A stretch of DNA of 64,000 nt from Allobosea sp. BK604 (GTDB taxonomy: Bacteria > Pseudomonadota > Alphaproteobacteria > Rhizobiales > Beijerinckiaceae). Position numbers and translations under genes: made by a program. Below are positions 51,201-57,139 of the stretch, one piece after another. The stretch spans positions 1-64,000 of the forward strand of contig NZ_SLZF01000010.1 of NCBI RefSeq assembly GCF_004341515.1. The letters run 5' to 3'. Positions within the stretch are counted from its first letter, which is position 1. Every line of letters begins with the position of its first letter. Below the pieces are notes generated by a model. It searched no databases and was not told the DNA's origin. It was given only the letters and a program-made list of their open reading frames with translations.

Positions 51201-52056
51201 CATCAAGGGCTCGATGCCCCGGCTCAACACCGAGCGCTTCGCGGTCTGGGGCCAAGGCTATGGCTCCTGGGGTCGGACCGACGGTGATCGCAACGCTGCC
51301 AAGCTGACGCGCTCGACCGGCGGCTTCTTCATCGGCGCCGATATCGCCGCCTTCGACACGATGCGCTTCGGTCTGGTCACCGGCTATAGCCGCACCGAGT
51401 TCGACGTGAAGGGCCGGCGGTCGTCGGGCGAGAGCGACAACTACCATCTCGGCCTCTATGGCGGCGGGCAATGGGGTGCGCTCAGCCTGCGCACCGGCGC
51501 GAGCTATACCTGGCACGATGTGGAGACCTCTCGCATCGCCGCCTTCGCCGGCTTCGGCAACAACTTGAGAGCCGACTACAATGCCGGCACGGCCCAGGTC
51601 TTCGGCGAGCTCGGCTATCGGATCGATCTCGGCCGCGTCGCGCTCGAGCCCTTCGCCGGCCTCGCCTATGTCAACCTGCATACGGACGGCTTTAACGAGA
51701 CAGGCGGTGTCGCCGCGCTCTCGGGCCGCAGCGACGACACCAGCATCGGCTATTCGACGCTGGGCCTGCGCGCCTCGACCTCCTTCGCGCTCTCGGGCAT
51801 GGACATGACCCTGCGCGGAACATTGGCCTGGCGCCATGCCTTCGGCGACGTCGATCAGACCGCGACGCTGGCCTTCGCAGGCTCGACCCCCTTCGCGGTC
51901 GCCGGCCTGCCGATTGCCAGGGATGCCGCACTGGTCGAAGCAGGGCTCGATTTTGCGATCAGCCCGACCGCGACGCTCGGCCTGTCCTATACCGGACAGC
52001 TCGCGAACGATGCTCAGGATCACGCCTTCAAGGGCAATTTCGCCATCAAGTTCTGA
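42211..52056 (+). CDS. Giant type V autotransporter with tandem-repeat passenger
   Basis: 3281 residues from ATG 42211; a TTG two codons upstream is possible. Residues 1-67 form a signal with an extended Arg/Lys-rich front (about 43 residues) before the hydrophobic core, cleaved near AMA/Q. A Gly-rich, low-complexity stretch (about 70-290) follows. Then dozens of autotransporter-associated beta-strand repeats occur (LTLTGANTYTGGTTI, SGGTLQLG, VNNGTLAFN). Closing modules APGANPGTLTTG (about 1723) and APGNSIGTL (about 2792) occur twice. Residues 2064-2675 are nine exact 68-residue repeats. The final beta-barrel spans about 3008-3281 and ends with Phe. It is expected on the cell surface as a beta-helix adhesin; no protease or lipase motif was seen. 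Downstream is a terminator hairpin, then a small exported protein. Confidence 0.95.
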   Translation: MAEKTRTGLRKARLGKGAKRAALQAGRDMVQPIALALGRRHRRALLLACTALVMPIVVAFPTAPAMAQYTGGNGGNGAGAPNGSTPGGGGGGGAYGDGSATAGGGGGGATGGSGNRGGSGGGSDGAGGGGAGFVAGAGGGGGGAGGAGLTLSADLTNAAAITGGNGGNGGGGNYNAVPSNSYGGGGGGGGGGSGIIAGAGANLTNSGTITGGKGGGGGSSNGAINPFTDPSGNGVGGRGGNGITATGSAGLVITNTGTIRGGGGGSDFQNAQPYRPQPGGIGIIGQNLTIINSGTIAGGANGGAAGVNGALSNAITITGGTNSIKALAGSNIGAIELGGNTTLAGTFNSTIQVNGGIAMSVTGSTAADDATGITTLTNFGATSIAAGRKLSAQTISNGAGSIGIGAGATLQGTGNTLNNNAIIDVGAGGSVIDAGAINNQGGGTINFNGPTGTATLSAGQGIYNDGQIKVLGGDVAVTGDVSNQNNGTLTLTGGNMSGIGTLTNSGTATLNVASGYNLSVGTLSVTGGNVTGTGTVTASTAFNLSGGTIGATLAGTAALTKTGTGTAILTGANSFSGGTTVNAGTLQLGAGGSLVSTSDLTVATGSIFDLNGRSQGFGKVEGSGEVKLGTAGALTVGNANASSTFDGVISGAGSLTKAGSGTFVLNGANTYTAGTTVSGGILQLGASGSLAATGSLGIGSGATFDLNGRAQTISTLSGAGSIALGTGGALSIGNGNGSSGFGGVISGDGSLTKLGGGTLTLTGANTYTGGTTISGGMLQLGDGVTNGTITGTIVNNGTLAFNHTGSHSFDGAMTGTGGLAKSGNGTLTLTGAIGSTGATTINGGTLLLGTGGGLSSSSVVSINFAGTILDLNGHTQTIAGLNGTGELKLGSGTLTIDQGPGTSGYGGVISGSGSLTKSGAGTFVLSGDNTYGGGTTISDGTFQIGSGTTTGSVLGNIVNNGSLAFSRTDDYTFAGDISGSGSVTTVGGGKLILTGNNSYTGGTTVTFGSLQIGDGTTDGVVSGDINVRTNVTFNTVGTQTFAGRVLDGFGTSGSFTKAGAGSLTLTGTSDFLGGTSVDGGTLVLGGNGLLRSTGGLSVSSGAVLDLAGHAQGVGALSGGGTVQLGTGGALTAGNGDATSTFAGVITGAGSLTKAGTGTLTLTGANDFTGGTTISAGTLQIGNGGATGAIVGNVVNGGTLAFDRTGSLTVAGDISGAGALAKRGAGTVILTGTNSYAGGTTINGGTLQIGNGGTAGTIGGNITNNGALSFNRSDSVTYGGVISGSGSLTQAGSATLTLTAANNFSGGTTINAGGTVRLGNDGTNDGSITGNVVNNGTLEFDNLNNASFAGAISGSGDLTKLGTNTLTLTGGSSYTGQTLVSAGTLQLGGNNRLGGGDLTVASGASFDVNSYAQSVGALGGAGNVLLGGGGALTVNPGSDATFSGTITGLGSLTKTGAGRQILTADNSYTGSTTISAGILQLGNGGTAGSIATDVSNSGILAFNRSNEYTFDKVVSGSGSVEQNGTGRTILTGTNIYSGGTAINSGALQIGNGTASGSIAGSVTVASGAEFAVNRSDVYTLPNAVSGAGKFAQRGSGTTVLGDGMAYTGGTVIAAGTLQVGTGGTSGSLGSGDIANAGALVVNKSNGLSIAGAISGTGSFETAGAGKTTLSGANIYTGATTVSGGTLELSGSLGNTAVSVSSGATLAGGGTITGAVTIAAGGHLAPGANPGTLTTGVLSVGSLSLSSGSILDFDLGLPNLLTGSDRVDVTGNLTLAGILNVSDAGGFGGGIYRLFNYGGALINNGLVLGTLPAGTVASDLSVQTSVAAQVNLVNSAGLSLNFWDGGAAGNANNNLVDGGAGTWSASNGTWTNQNGSVNAPPSVTPGFMVFQTLGGTVTVDTTGGAVSATGMQFAADGYRVTGGPIALSGAQAIIRVGDGTSAGAAYTATIDSVLTGASALVKTDLGTLVLTGANTYTGNTVLNSGTLSVSSDANLGDAAGGLVFNGGVLRVTGTSFTSTARGITFDNGGGGFDIADAGNSFTVSQALGGNGGLAKLGAGALVLTGANSYAGGTTIAGGTLQLGDGGASGSITGDVANSGTLAFNRSDAVTFAGAISGNGAVRQIGSGTTILTGANSYTGGTVITAGTLQVGDGGTVGSIVGDVVNDGTLAFNRSDNVAFAGAVSGGGVLKQFGGGTLVLTGANSYTGGTSITGGTLQLGNGGTSGSITGDIVNDGTLAFNRSDNLTLAGVISGSGAVRQIGTGTTILIGTNTYAGGTVITAGTLQLGDGGTSGSITGDVANDGALAFNRSDVVTFAGTISGSGTVRQTGSGTTVLTGTNSYAGGTAITAGTLQLGNGGTSGSITGNVVNDGTLAFSRSDAVTFAGAISGSGAVRQIGSGTTILTGTNTYSGGTVITAGTLQVGNGGTSGSITGDVVNNHTLAFNRSDSLTLAGAISGSGTVQQIGSGTTILTGTNSYTGGTAISAGTLMLGNGGTSGSIVGGVVNAGTLAFNRSDSLTLAGVISGSGAVRQIGSGTTALTGNNSYTGGTTIVAGTLQLGNGGTSGSITGDVANSGTLAFNRSNMLSFAGAISGSGALRQIGSGTTILTGTSSYTGGTTISAGTLMLGNGGTSGSITGDVVNDGTLAFNRSNAVTFAGAISGSGALWQMGAGTTVLDGTNSYSGGTVISAGTLRGAASSFGSGAILNNAALIIDQPVNAVFGNAIDGTGSFTKTGAGSLNLTGNSGLSGPTTIAAGRLAVNGSLANSPVTVQSGAILGGNGTVGALSVQSGGIVAPGNSIGTLTVNGGVTFAPGSIYQVEVDGQGQSDKIIATGTIAVSGATLELAAMTGTFSPTARYELFSAAGGVSGRFDSVVSNFAFLASSLDYDAGQTFLTISRNDVAFPAVGQTGNQIGSAAASERLGLGNPVYDAVVKLDAASARAAFDALSGEVHASAKTALVEESNAVRSASIDRLRSAFGSVGSTPMATMNYGFTADLAPAIKGSMPRLNTERFAVWGQGYGSWGRTDGDRNAAKLTRSTGGFFIGADIAAFDTMRFGLVTGYSRTEFDVKGRRSSGESDNYHLGLYGGGQWGALSLRTGASYTWHDVETSRIAAFAGFGNNLRADYNAGTAQVFGELGYRIDLGRVALEPFAGLAYVNLHTDGFNETGGVAALSGRSDDTSIGYSTLGLRASTSFALSGMDMTLRGTLAWRHAFGDVDQTATLAFAGSTPFAVAGLPIARDAALVEAGLDFAISPTATLGLSYTGQLANDAQDHAFKGNFAIKF
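48400..50235 (+). repeat. Nine tandem 204-bp units in the autotransporter gene
   Basis: Nine in-frame copies of a 204-bp (68-codon) unit lie end to end, and a tenth begins at 50236 before diverging. A representative stretch is GGTVITAGTLQLGNGGTSGS, followed by a VNDGTLAFNRSDAVTFAGAI-type half. Each unit contains two beta-strand turns and ends ...GTTILTG. All units have the same length with no indels; protein identity between most units looks high, and units 3-9 are the most alike. Equal-length, similar copies suggest recent duplication or gene conversion and possible length variation between strains. Confidence 0.93.
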
Positions 52057-52081
52057 GGTTCATCCCTCTAAGACGGCAAGC

Positions 52082-52106
52082 AACGCCGCCCACCCGGGCG
52101 GCGTTT
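52082..52106 (+). terminator. Rho-independent-like terminator after the autotransporter
   Basis: AACGCCGCCC (52082-52091), ACCC loop, GGGCGGCGTT (52096-52105), then T and CGC. A perfect 10-bp GC stem starts 25 nt after the autotransporter stop. The T-run is short. Confidence 0.7.
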
Positions 52107-52349
52107 CGCTGTTGGTACAGGGCATCGGCGTCGCCATTGGGGCGCTCGGAATACTTGTCTGTCATGTGAGTTCTGGCAGACCCGCGTGAACAAGCTTGCC
52201 GGCTACTCGGGCCTGCGCCATCATCCGATTGCCGGTCGAAATCGATGTCCGGCGCCGCGGAGTCAGATCGCGATCAGCACTTTGCATCGACCTTAACTCC
52301 TTACAGCAGCGCGGCTTTTTCGAAACCTTTCAGCAATCGGGAGATAGCA

Positions 52350-52793
52350 ATGAAGGCTTTCAATGCGACGATGGTTTCCCTCGCTGCTTCGCTGATGCTC
52401 GCTGCTCCGGTCGCCGCGCAGCAGAACCTCGGTCCTCCAACCGGGTCGGTGCGGATCCAACAGGTTCAGGTGGCCTTCATCGGCTCCGGACAGGCTGGCG
52501 GCGGGACATTGAAGTTTCGCGGCCGTTCCTATGGCATTACCGCGGGCGGCCTGGGAATTGGCGGTATCGGGGCGTCCAAGCTCACGGCGACCGGCACGGT
52601 CTATGGCCTGACGCGGCTGAATGATTTCGCCGGCGCCTATGTCCAGCTTCGGGAAGGCTGGGCCGTGGGAGCCCAGGGACGCGGGCAGCTCTGGCTGCGC
52701 AACGACAAGGGCGTGACGATGCGGCTGGCGACGCGCCGCCAGGGCTTGCAGCTTTCTCTCGGGGCAGACGGCGTGCTGATCGGCTTCAAGTAA
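52350..52793 (+). CDS. Small exported protein of unknown function
   Basis: 147 residues with a clear signal peptide (MKAFNATMVSLAASLMLAAP, cleaved near VAA/QQ at 23). The mature part is 124 residues of mostly beta-strand-like sequence with many glycines: VQVAFIGSGQAGGGTLKFRG, LGIGGIGASKLTATGTVYGL and LRNDKGVTMRLATRRQGLQL. No cysteines or catalytic motif are seen. GGGAGATAGCA precedes ATG 52350. I recall similar short exported proteins with GLGVGGIGVS and LWLKND motifs in other proteobacteria, annotated as hypothetical. It follows the autotransporter by 293 nt and a terminator, so it is likely transcribed separately, but could be a surface partner. Confidence 0.85.
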   Translation: MKAFNATMVSLAASLMLAAPVAAQQNLGPPTGSVRIQQVQVAFIGSGQAGGGTLKFRGRSYGITAGGLGIGGIGASKLTATGTVYGLTRLNDFAGAYVQLREGWAVGAQGRGQLWLRNDKGVTMRLATRRQGLQLSLGADGVLIGFK

Positions 52794-52895
52794 GCCTGGA
52801 CGCGCCAAGCCGAACAGCGTCACCTCTCTGCGCGGACCGCCCTTCCGACCCTTTAGATCGGCGGTCCAGCAGCCGTGACATCCGTGTCGAGCGCC

Positions 52896-53099
52896 TTAAG
52901 AGGTCGAGCGGGCGAGCGCGTCGCGCTGCTTCATCAGGCGCGCGATCTCCGCCTCCTGATCGGCGATCCGTTGCGACATCAGCTCTTCATCCGCGGCGCC
53001 GGAATAAGCCGCGGCCTGCTCGATCAACTCGCTGAGATTTTCCCTGAGCGCCGCGATGCGGCCGTCGATCTCGGCGATGGTCGTCAACATGTCCGGCAT
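52896..53099 (-). CDS. Small coiled-coil protein, unknown function
   Basis: 67 residues. The sequence IAEIDGRIAALRENLSELIE and QRIADQEAEIARLMKQRDAL shows heptad-like Leu/Ile/Ala spacing, predicting one long helix pair. There is no signal peptide or known domain. CCGGAGATCTGTC just before ATG 53099 is a reasonable ribosome site. It lies downstream of the SDR of the next unit on the same strand with a 73-nt gap, so it may be co-transcribed. Composition and start site favour a real gene, but no family was recognised. Confidence 0.6.
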   Translation of the reverse strand: MPDMLTTIAEIDGRIAALRENLSELIEQAAAYSGAADEELMSQRIADQEAEIARLMKQRDALARSTS

Positions 53100-53172
53100 G
53101 ACAGATCTCCGGGAGATATCGCAGGTGACGCTGCGCCGTGATCAAGGCGTGCGGATGACGAAAGCGGTGATG

Positions 53173-53943
53173 TTAGCGCGACTTCACCTCGCCGCCATCC
53201 ATGCGCAGCACGGTGCCGGTCATCCAGCGCGCTGCCGGCGATACGGTGAAGGCGATGAGATCGGCGATCTCCTCGGGTTCGCCATAGCGGCTGATCCCCG
53301 CCTGAGCGAGAAGCCTTGCCTTCGCCTCCTCGATGCCCAGCTTGTTGGCCGTCGCCCAAGTCGCGATCATGGCCTGCCGCCGACCGGTCATGACCGGACC
53401 CGGCGATACGCTGTTGACCTGGACCCCGTCCCGAAGCCCGCGATCCGCGAACGCCTTGGCCAGGGCTTCGATCGCCGCATTGATCGTGCCGATCGCGGCC
53501 GTGGCGGCATTCGGAATATCCGCGCCCGTGCCCGAGATGAAGATCACCGAGCCTTTCGACGCCATGAGAGCCTCCCACGCCCGCAGCGTCAGCCGGCGTG
53601 CGCCATGGAATTTGAGCGCCATTGCCGCGTCCCAGTGCTCATCGCTGAGTTGGAAGAGATCGACGCCTGGAACCGCACCGGCGATGTTCACGATCGCATC
53701 GATCCGGCCAAAGCGCTCCAGGCTCCGGCTCACCAAGCTGTCGGCTGCACCGGCCGCGCTCAGATCGAGTTCGAGGACCAGCGCTTCGGCGCCCGCAGCC
53801 TTCACCTCTTCCGCAACCCGGTCGAGTGTCTCGCCAGACCGCGAGGCCAGGACGACCGCGGAAAAATCGCGGGCGAGCCTGAGCGCAGTCGCCTTTCCGA
53901 TGCCGGAGCTGGCGCCGGTTACGATCGCTACTGATGTCGTCAT
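53173..53943 (-). CDS. SDR-fold protein lacking the canonical catalytic Tyr/Lys
   Basis: 256 residues. The cofactor motif TGASSGIG is at 9-16 and NIAG at about 86-89, so the Rossmann fold and NAD(P) site look intact. At the YxxxK positions the sequence reads IGTINAAIEAL, with Ile151 for Tyr and Asn155 for Lys; Ser137 remains. Such proteins may be regulatory, use another mechanism, or bind cofactor only. It is the last of three genes (hydrolase, MDR reductase, SDR) and starts 49 nt after the MDR stop. AGGGGAATGCCCC precedes ATG 53943. Confidence 0.88.
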   Translation of the reverse strand: MTTSVAIVTGASSGIGKATALRLARDFSAVVLASRSGETLDRVAEEVKAAGAEALVLELDLSAAGAADSLVSRSLERFGRIDAIVNIAGAVPGVDLFQLSDEHWDAAMALKFHGARRLTLRAWEALMASKGSVIFISGTGADIPNAATAAIGTINAAIEALAKAFADRGLRDGVQVNSVSPGPVMTGRRQAMIATWATANKLGIEEAKARLLAQAGISRYGEPEEIADLIAFTVSPAARWMTGTVLRMDGGEVKSR

Positions 53944-53992
53944 GGGGCATTCCCCTGAGGCTGGCTTCCATCGTCTCATTCGCGGCCACGCC

Positions 53993-54967
53993 TCAGGCGT
54001 GCACCACGACCATTTTTCCGGTGGCTTCGTTGGCTTCCATCACGCGATGCGCCTCGCGGATCTCCTCGAACCGGAAGATGCGCGACGGCTTCGCCTTCAG
54101 GCGGCCGGCGGCGACCTGTTCGGCGATGTCCTGCAGCGGGACATCCGACAGCGGAAAGCCGGGCGTGCCGAAGACGAAGCTGCCGAAGAAGGTCAGGTAA
54201 ACGCCGCTCGCCATCTGCAGCAGAGGATTGAAATCCCTGATCGGGTCGAGGCCGCCGAGCCACCCCGCAAGGCAGGCCCTGCCACCGCGCCGAAGCATCG
54301 CAAGAGAGTCGACGATCGTGCTGTTTCCGACCAGGTCGAGTACCGCATCGAGCTGCTTCGTCTCGGCCAGGCGCTGCGACAGATCGGGCCCTTCGAGCTG
54401 GCAGCGCTCAGCCCCCAGCTCCTGAAGCATCGCAAAGCGCTCGCGGTTGCGCGTCGTGGCGATCACGCGCGCTCCCGCATTCACGGCCAGATTGACCGCT
54501 GCCTGACCGAATGATGAGGTCGCACCCCGGATCAGGAGGCCCTGGCCTTTCCTGAGTTCCAGGTTGCGGAAGAGGCAGGTCCATGCCGTCGCATAGGTTT
54601 CCGGGATCGCCGCCAACTCGGCCCAGGGCAGGCTGGATTCGATGAGCGCGACATTGGAGACGGGAACCCGGGTGAATTCGGCATAGCTGCCATTGATCGT
54701 GCGCCCGAGCCCGCCCATCAGCGCCGCGACCTTGGCGCCGACCGCAAACTCGCCGCCGGGGCAGGATTTCACCAGGCCGACGCATTCGATCCCGCTGACC
54801 TCCGCCGCCTCAGCCCATTCGCCGCGGCGCATATGCATCTCGGCATGATTGATGCCGAACGCCTTGATCGCGATCACGACATGGCCAGGCAGGGGCTCCG
54901 GCTCGGGAATGTCCTTGTAGACGAGGGCATCCAGCCCACCGAACGTGTCGATGACGATCGCGCGCAT
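53993..54967 (-). CDS. Zinc-less medium-chain reductase (quinone oxidoreductase-like)
   Basis: 324 residues. MRAIVIDTFGGLDALVYKDI and PLPGHVVIAIKAFGINHAEM are the standard start of NADPH:quinone oxidoreductase-type MDR enzymes. LLIRGATSSFGQAAVNLAVN near 145 is the nucleotide-binding region. Structural zinc cysteines are absent, placing it in the QOR/MECR/TOXD branch that reduces quinones or enones. GGAGAAAGACA precedes ATG 54967; the frame to 54994 is not conserved. It is the middle gene between an alpha/beta hydrolase and the degenerate SDR, divergent from the CGNR-type regulator. Confidence 0.9.
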   Translation of the reverse strand: MRAIVIDTFGGLDALVYKDIPEPEPLPGHVVIAIKAFGINHAEMHMRRGEWAEAAEVSGIECVGLVKSCPGGEFAVGAKVAALMGGLGRTINGSYAEFTRVPVSNVALIESSLPWAELAAIPETYATAWTCLFRNLELRKGQGLLIRGATSSFGQAAVNLAVNAGARVIATTRNRERFAMLQELGAERCQLEGPDLSQRLAETKQLDAVLDLVGNSTIVDSLAMLRRGGRACLAGWLGGLDPIRDFNPLLQMASGVYLTFFGSFVFGTPGFPLSDVPLQDIAEQVAAGRLKAKPSRIFRFEEIREAHRVMEANEATGKMVVVHA

Positions 54968-55043
54968 TGTCTTTCTCCAGGTTGGGACGTGCACAGGCTG
55001 CCGCGGGACGCGGGCCTCCTCCCGGTGCTGATAGGTTGGGCGG

Positions 55044-55931
55044 TCAGCGAGCCGTGCGGCTGCCCGTCAGTGCCGAGTTCAGGAAGTCGCGGATCTCCGC
55101 CGCGATCTCCTCGGCATGGGTCTCCAAAGCGAAATGGCCGGTGTCGAAGAAGCGGATCGCGGCATCGGGGATATCGCGCCCGAATGCCTCGGCGCCTGGC
55201 GGCAGGAAGAACGGATCATTCTTTCCCCAGACCGCGAGGAATGGCGGCTTGTACGCGCGGAAATAGCTCTGGAATTTGGGGTAGAGCGCGATGTTGCTCT
55301 TGTAGTCGCCAAAGAGGTCGAGCTGGATTTCGTCGGCGCCAGGACGCGCCAGATAGAAATTGTCGAGCGTGTAGCCATCCGGCGAGAGGCGCGCCTTGGC
55401 CGCATCCGGCACGCCGTGCGCGTATTGCCAGATCGTCATCTCCGGCGCGAGCATGGCCCGCAGCGCCTGGCGGTTCTGGTCCGACGGCTCCTGCCAATAG
55501 GCCCGGATCGGGTTCCAGCCGTCGCTGAGCCCGTCCTCATAGGCGTTGCCGTTCTGCGAGATGATCGCGGTGATGCGTTCGGGATGACGCATCGCCAGGC
55601 GGAAGCCAGTCGGGGCACCGTAGTCGAAGACGTAGATCGCAAAGCGATCGAGACCTGCGAGCTCGGTGAAGCGTTCGATGACGCCGGCGATGTTGTCGAA
55701 GGAATAGGTGAACTCGCTTCGCGGCGGCATATCCGATTGACCGAAGCCGGGAAGATCGGGCGCGACCACATGGAAACGGTCAGCGAGCAGCGGGATCAAA
55801 TCGCGGAACATGTGCCCGGAACTCGGAAAGCCGTGAAGCAAGAGCAGCACCGGCGCGCCTTTGGGGCCGGCTTCGCGATAGGCGATCTTGAATCCGTCGA
55901 CATCGATCTTGCGGAATTTCACGGTTGCCAT
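55044..55931 (-). CDS. Alpha/beta hydrolase with Asp nucleophile (haloalkane dehalogenase/epoxide hydrolase-like)
   Basis: 295 residues. LLHGFPSSGHMFRDL at 32-46 is the oxyanion segment. The nucleophile elbow VFDYGAPTGF has Asp103 instead of Ser, as in haloalkane dehalogenases, epoxide hydrolases and fluoroacetate dehalogenases. An acid in WGKNDPFF and His in FFDTGHFALE complete the triad. It probably hydrolyses a C-halogen or epoxide bond. It is the first gene of a three-gene unit transcribed away from a CGNR zinc-finger regulator. The exact substrate class cannot be fixed from the motif. Confidence 0.87.
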   Translation of the reverse strand: MATVKFRKIDVDGFKIAYREAGPKGAPVLLLLHGFPSSGHMFRDLIPLLADRFHVVAPDLPGFGQSDMPPRSEFTYSFDNIAGVIERFTELAGLDRFAIYVFDYGAPTGFRLAMRHPERITAIISQNGNAYEDGLSDGWNPIRAYWQEPSDQNRQALRAMLAPEMTIWQYAHGVPDAAKARLSPDGYTLDNFYLARPGADEIQLDLFGDYKSNIALYPKFQSYFRAYKPPFLAVWGKNDPFFLPPGAEAFGRDIPDAAIRFFDTGHFALETHAEEIAAEIRDFLNSALTGSRTAR

Positions 55932-56375
55932 GGAGCGCTCCTCTGCGAGGTTGCCGTAACCTCTCTGAATGCCAGAAGAGGGCTATCGTTCTTGGCGTAA
56001 CCTGTCAATCGCTCTCATGGAGGTTATTCATACTCATCCTGCTTGGGAATCCGATAGGAATATGCCGCCCCATTCGTGCGCGGCCCGGCCGCGCCCGAAG
56101 CTATCAATCGAGAAGGCGACCAGGGCGCTCGTATCGTGCAGGCAAAGCAAGGTAAGCTTGAGGACACCGGCGAGCAGCACACAAGTCCCGATCACACCAC
56201 ACGGGAACCAGGTTCGCTGACGCGGACTGGTTCTGCGGGGCCCTCATCCGCAGCGATTTCGGCGTGAGCCGCCGCCGTTTGGCGGCTATGCCCGCCCTTA
56301 ACTTGTCAGGCGTTGTTTTAGTGGTTATCTGCGGATTCTGAGCTTGATCGCAGGATGCGATAGGATCGCGACGTG
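55932..56375. other. Intergenic region between the divergent hydrolase and CGNR regulator genes
   Basis: 444 nt. It contains the divergent promoters. A 6-bp GCCGCC/GGCGGC hairpin lies at 56271-56286. The part 56060-56250 has an unexplained protein-like short frame (63 codons from 56076, many Glu/Gly/Thr) without a convincing ribosome site; it could be a decayed gene or a structured RNA, but I cannot support either. Nothing else was recognised. Confidence 0.6.
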
Positions 56376-57041
56376 ATGACCGAAAAGCGCCCGCCCGCCT
56401 TCTTCCTTGCCGATGCGACCGGCCTCGATTTCCTCAATTCGATCGCGACACCGGTCGAAACGCCGGTCGAGTGGATCAACTCGGGTGAAGATCTGCTGTC
56501 CTGGCTCAAAGCCGCCGGCCTGGCGCCCGAACCCGTGCTCGACGGATTTCAGAAAGCGAGCGTGCCGGGCGAACTCGATGCCGTGGCAGCGCAGGCGCGC
56601 GCCTTGAGGGAATGGTTCCGCGGTTTCGTGCATAAGCACAAGGGCAAGCCGCTGGCCTCCGAGGCGCTGGATGAGCTGACCCCATTGAACAAGATCCTCG
56701 CCAGGGACGAGGAATTTGTTCAGATCGTCGCTCGCGACGGGACCGAAGCCGATGCGGGCGCATCGGGCCTGAAGCGGCAGGCGCAGCGCCGTTGGCGCTC
56801 GCCCGAGACGCTCTTGCTTCCGATCGCCCGCTCGATGAGCGACCTGGTCTGCACCGATGATTTCAGCCATGTGAAGGCTTGCGAGGGCGCGGCGTGCACG
56901 ATGCTGTTCATCGATCGCACGCGCGGTCATGCGCGCCGCTGGTGCAGCATGGCGGTGTGTGGCAACAGGGCGAAGGCGCAGGCCCATCGCGATCGGGCGA
57001 AAGAGGCCGGACAGCCGTTGCAGCGCTCTCGGAAGCACTGA
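56376..57041 (+). CDS. CGNR zinc-finger / ABATE-domain regulator
   Basis: 221 residues. The N-terminal ABATE domain (about 1-130) opens with a FFLADATGLDFLNSIATP motif. A C-terminal CGNR zinc finger at about 168-208 has its Cys pairs in CEGAACTMLF and WCSMAVCGNRAKA, followed by a basic HRDRA tail. The family acts as small DNA-binding stress or catabolic regulators. It is divergent from the hydrolase / MDR / SDR unit, which is its likely target. ATG 56376 or the GTG one codon earlier could be the start. It converges on the peptide-binding-protein gene across a hairpin. Confidence 0.9.
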   Translation: MTEKRPPAFFLADATGLDFLNSIATPVETPVEWINSGEDLLSWLKAAGLAPEPVLDGFQKASVPGELDAVAAQARALREWFRGFVHKHKGKPLASEALDELTPLNKILARDEEFVQIVARDGTEADAGASGLKRQAQRRWRSPETLLLPIARSMSDLVCTDDFSHVKACEGAACTMLFIDRTRGHARRWCSMAVCGNRAKAQAHRDRAKEAGQPLQRSRKH

Positions 57042-57092
57042 TCCGGATGGAGAATTGGCTAGCCGGCTCTTGGGTTCGCTGAGCGATGCTCT

Positions 57093-57132
57093 GCGCCAGG
57101 CTGGATCCAGGCGAACGCCGCTAGCCTGGCGC
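57093..57132. terminator. Perfect 10-bp inverted repeat between convergent genes
   Basis: GCGCCAGGCT (57093-57102) and AGCCTGGCGC (57123-57132) with a 20-nt loop lie between the regulator stop (57041) and the binding-protein stop (57140). The position suggests a bidirectional terminator, although the loop is long and no T-tract is present. Confidence 0.5.
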
Positions 57133-57139
57133 GTGCGGG

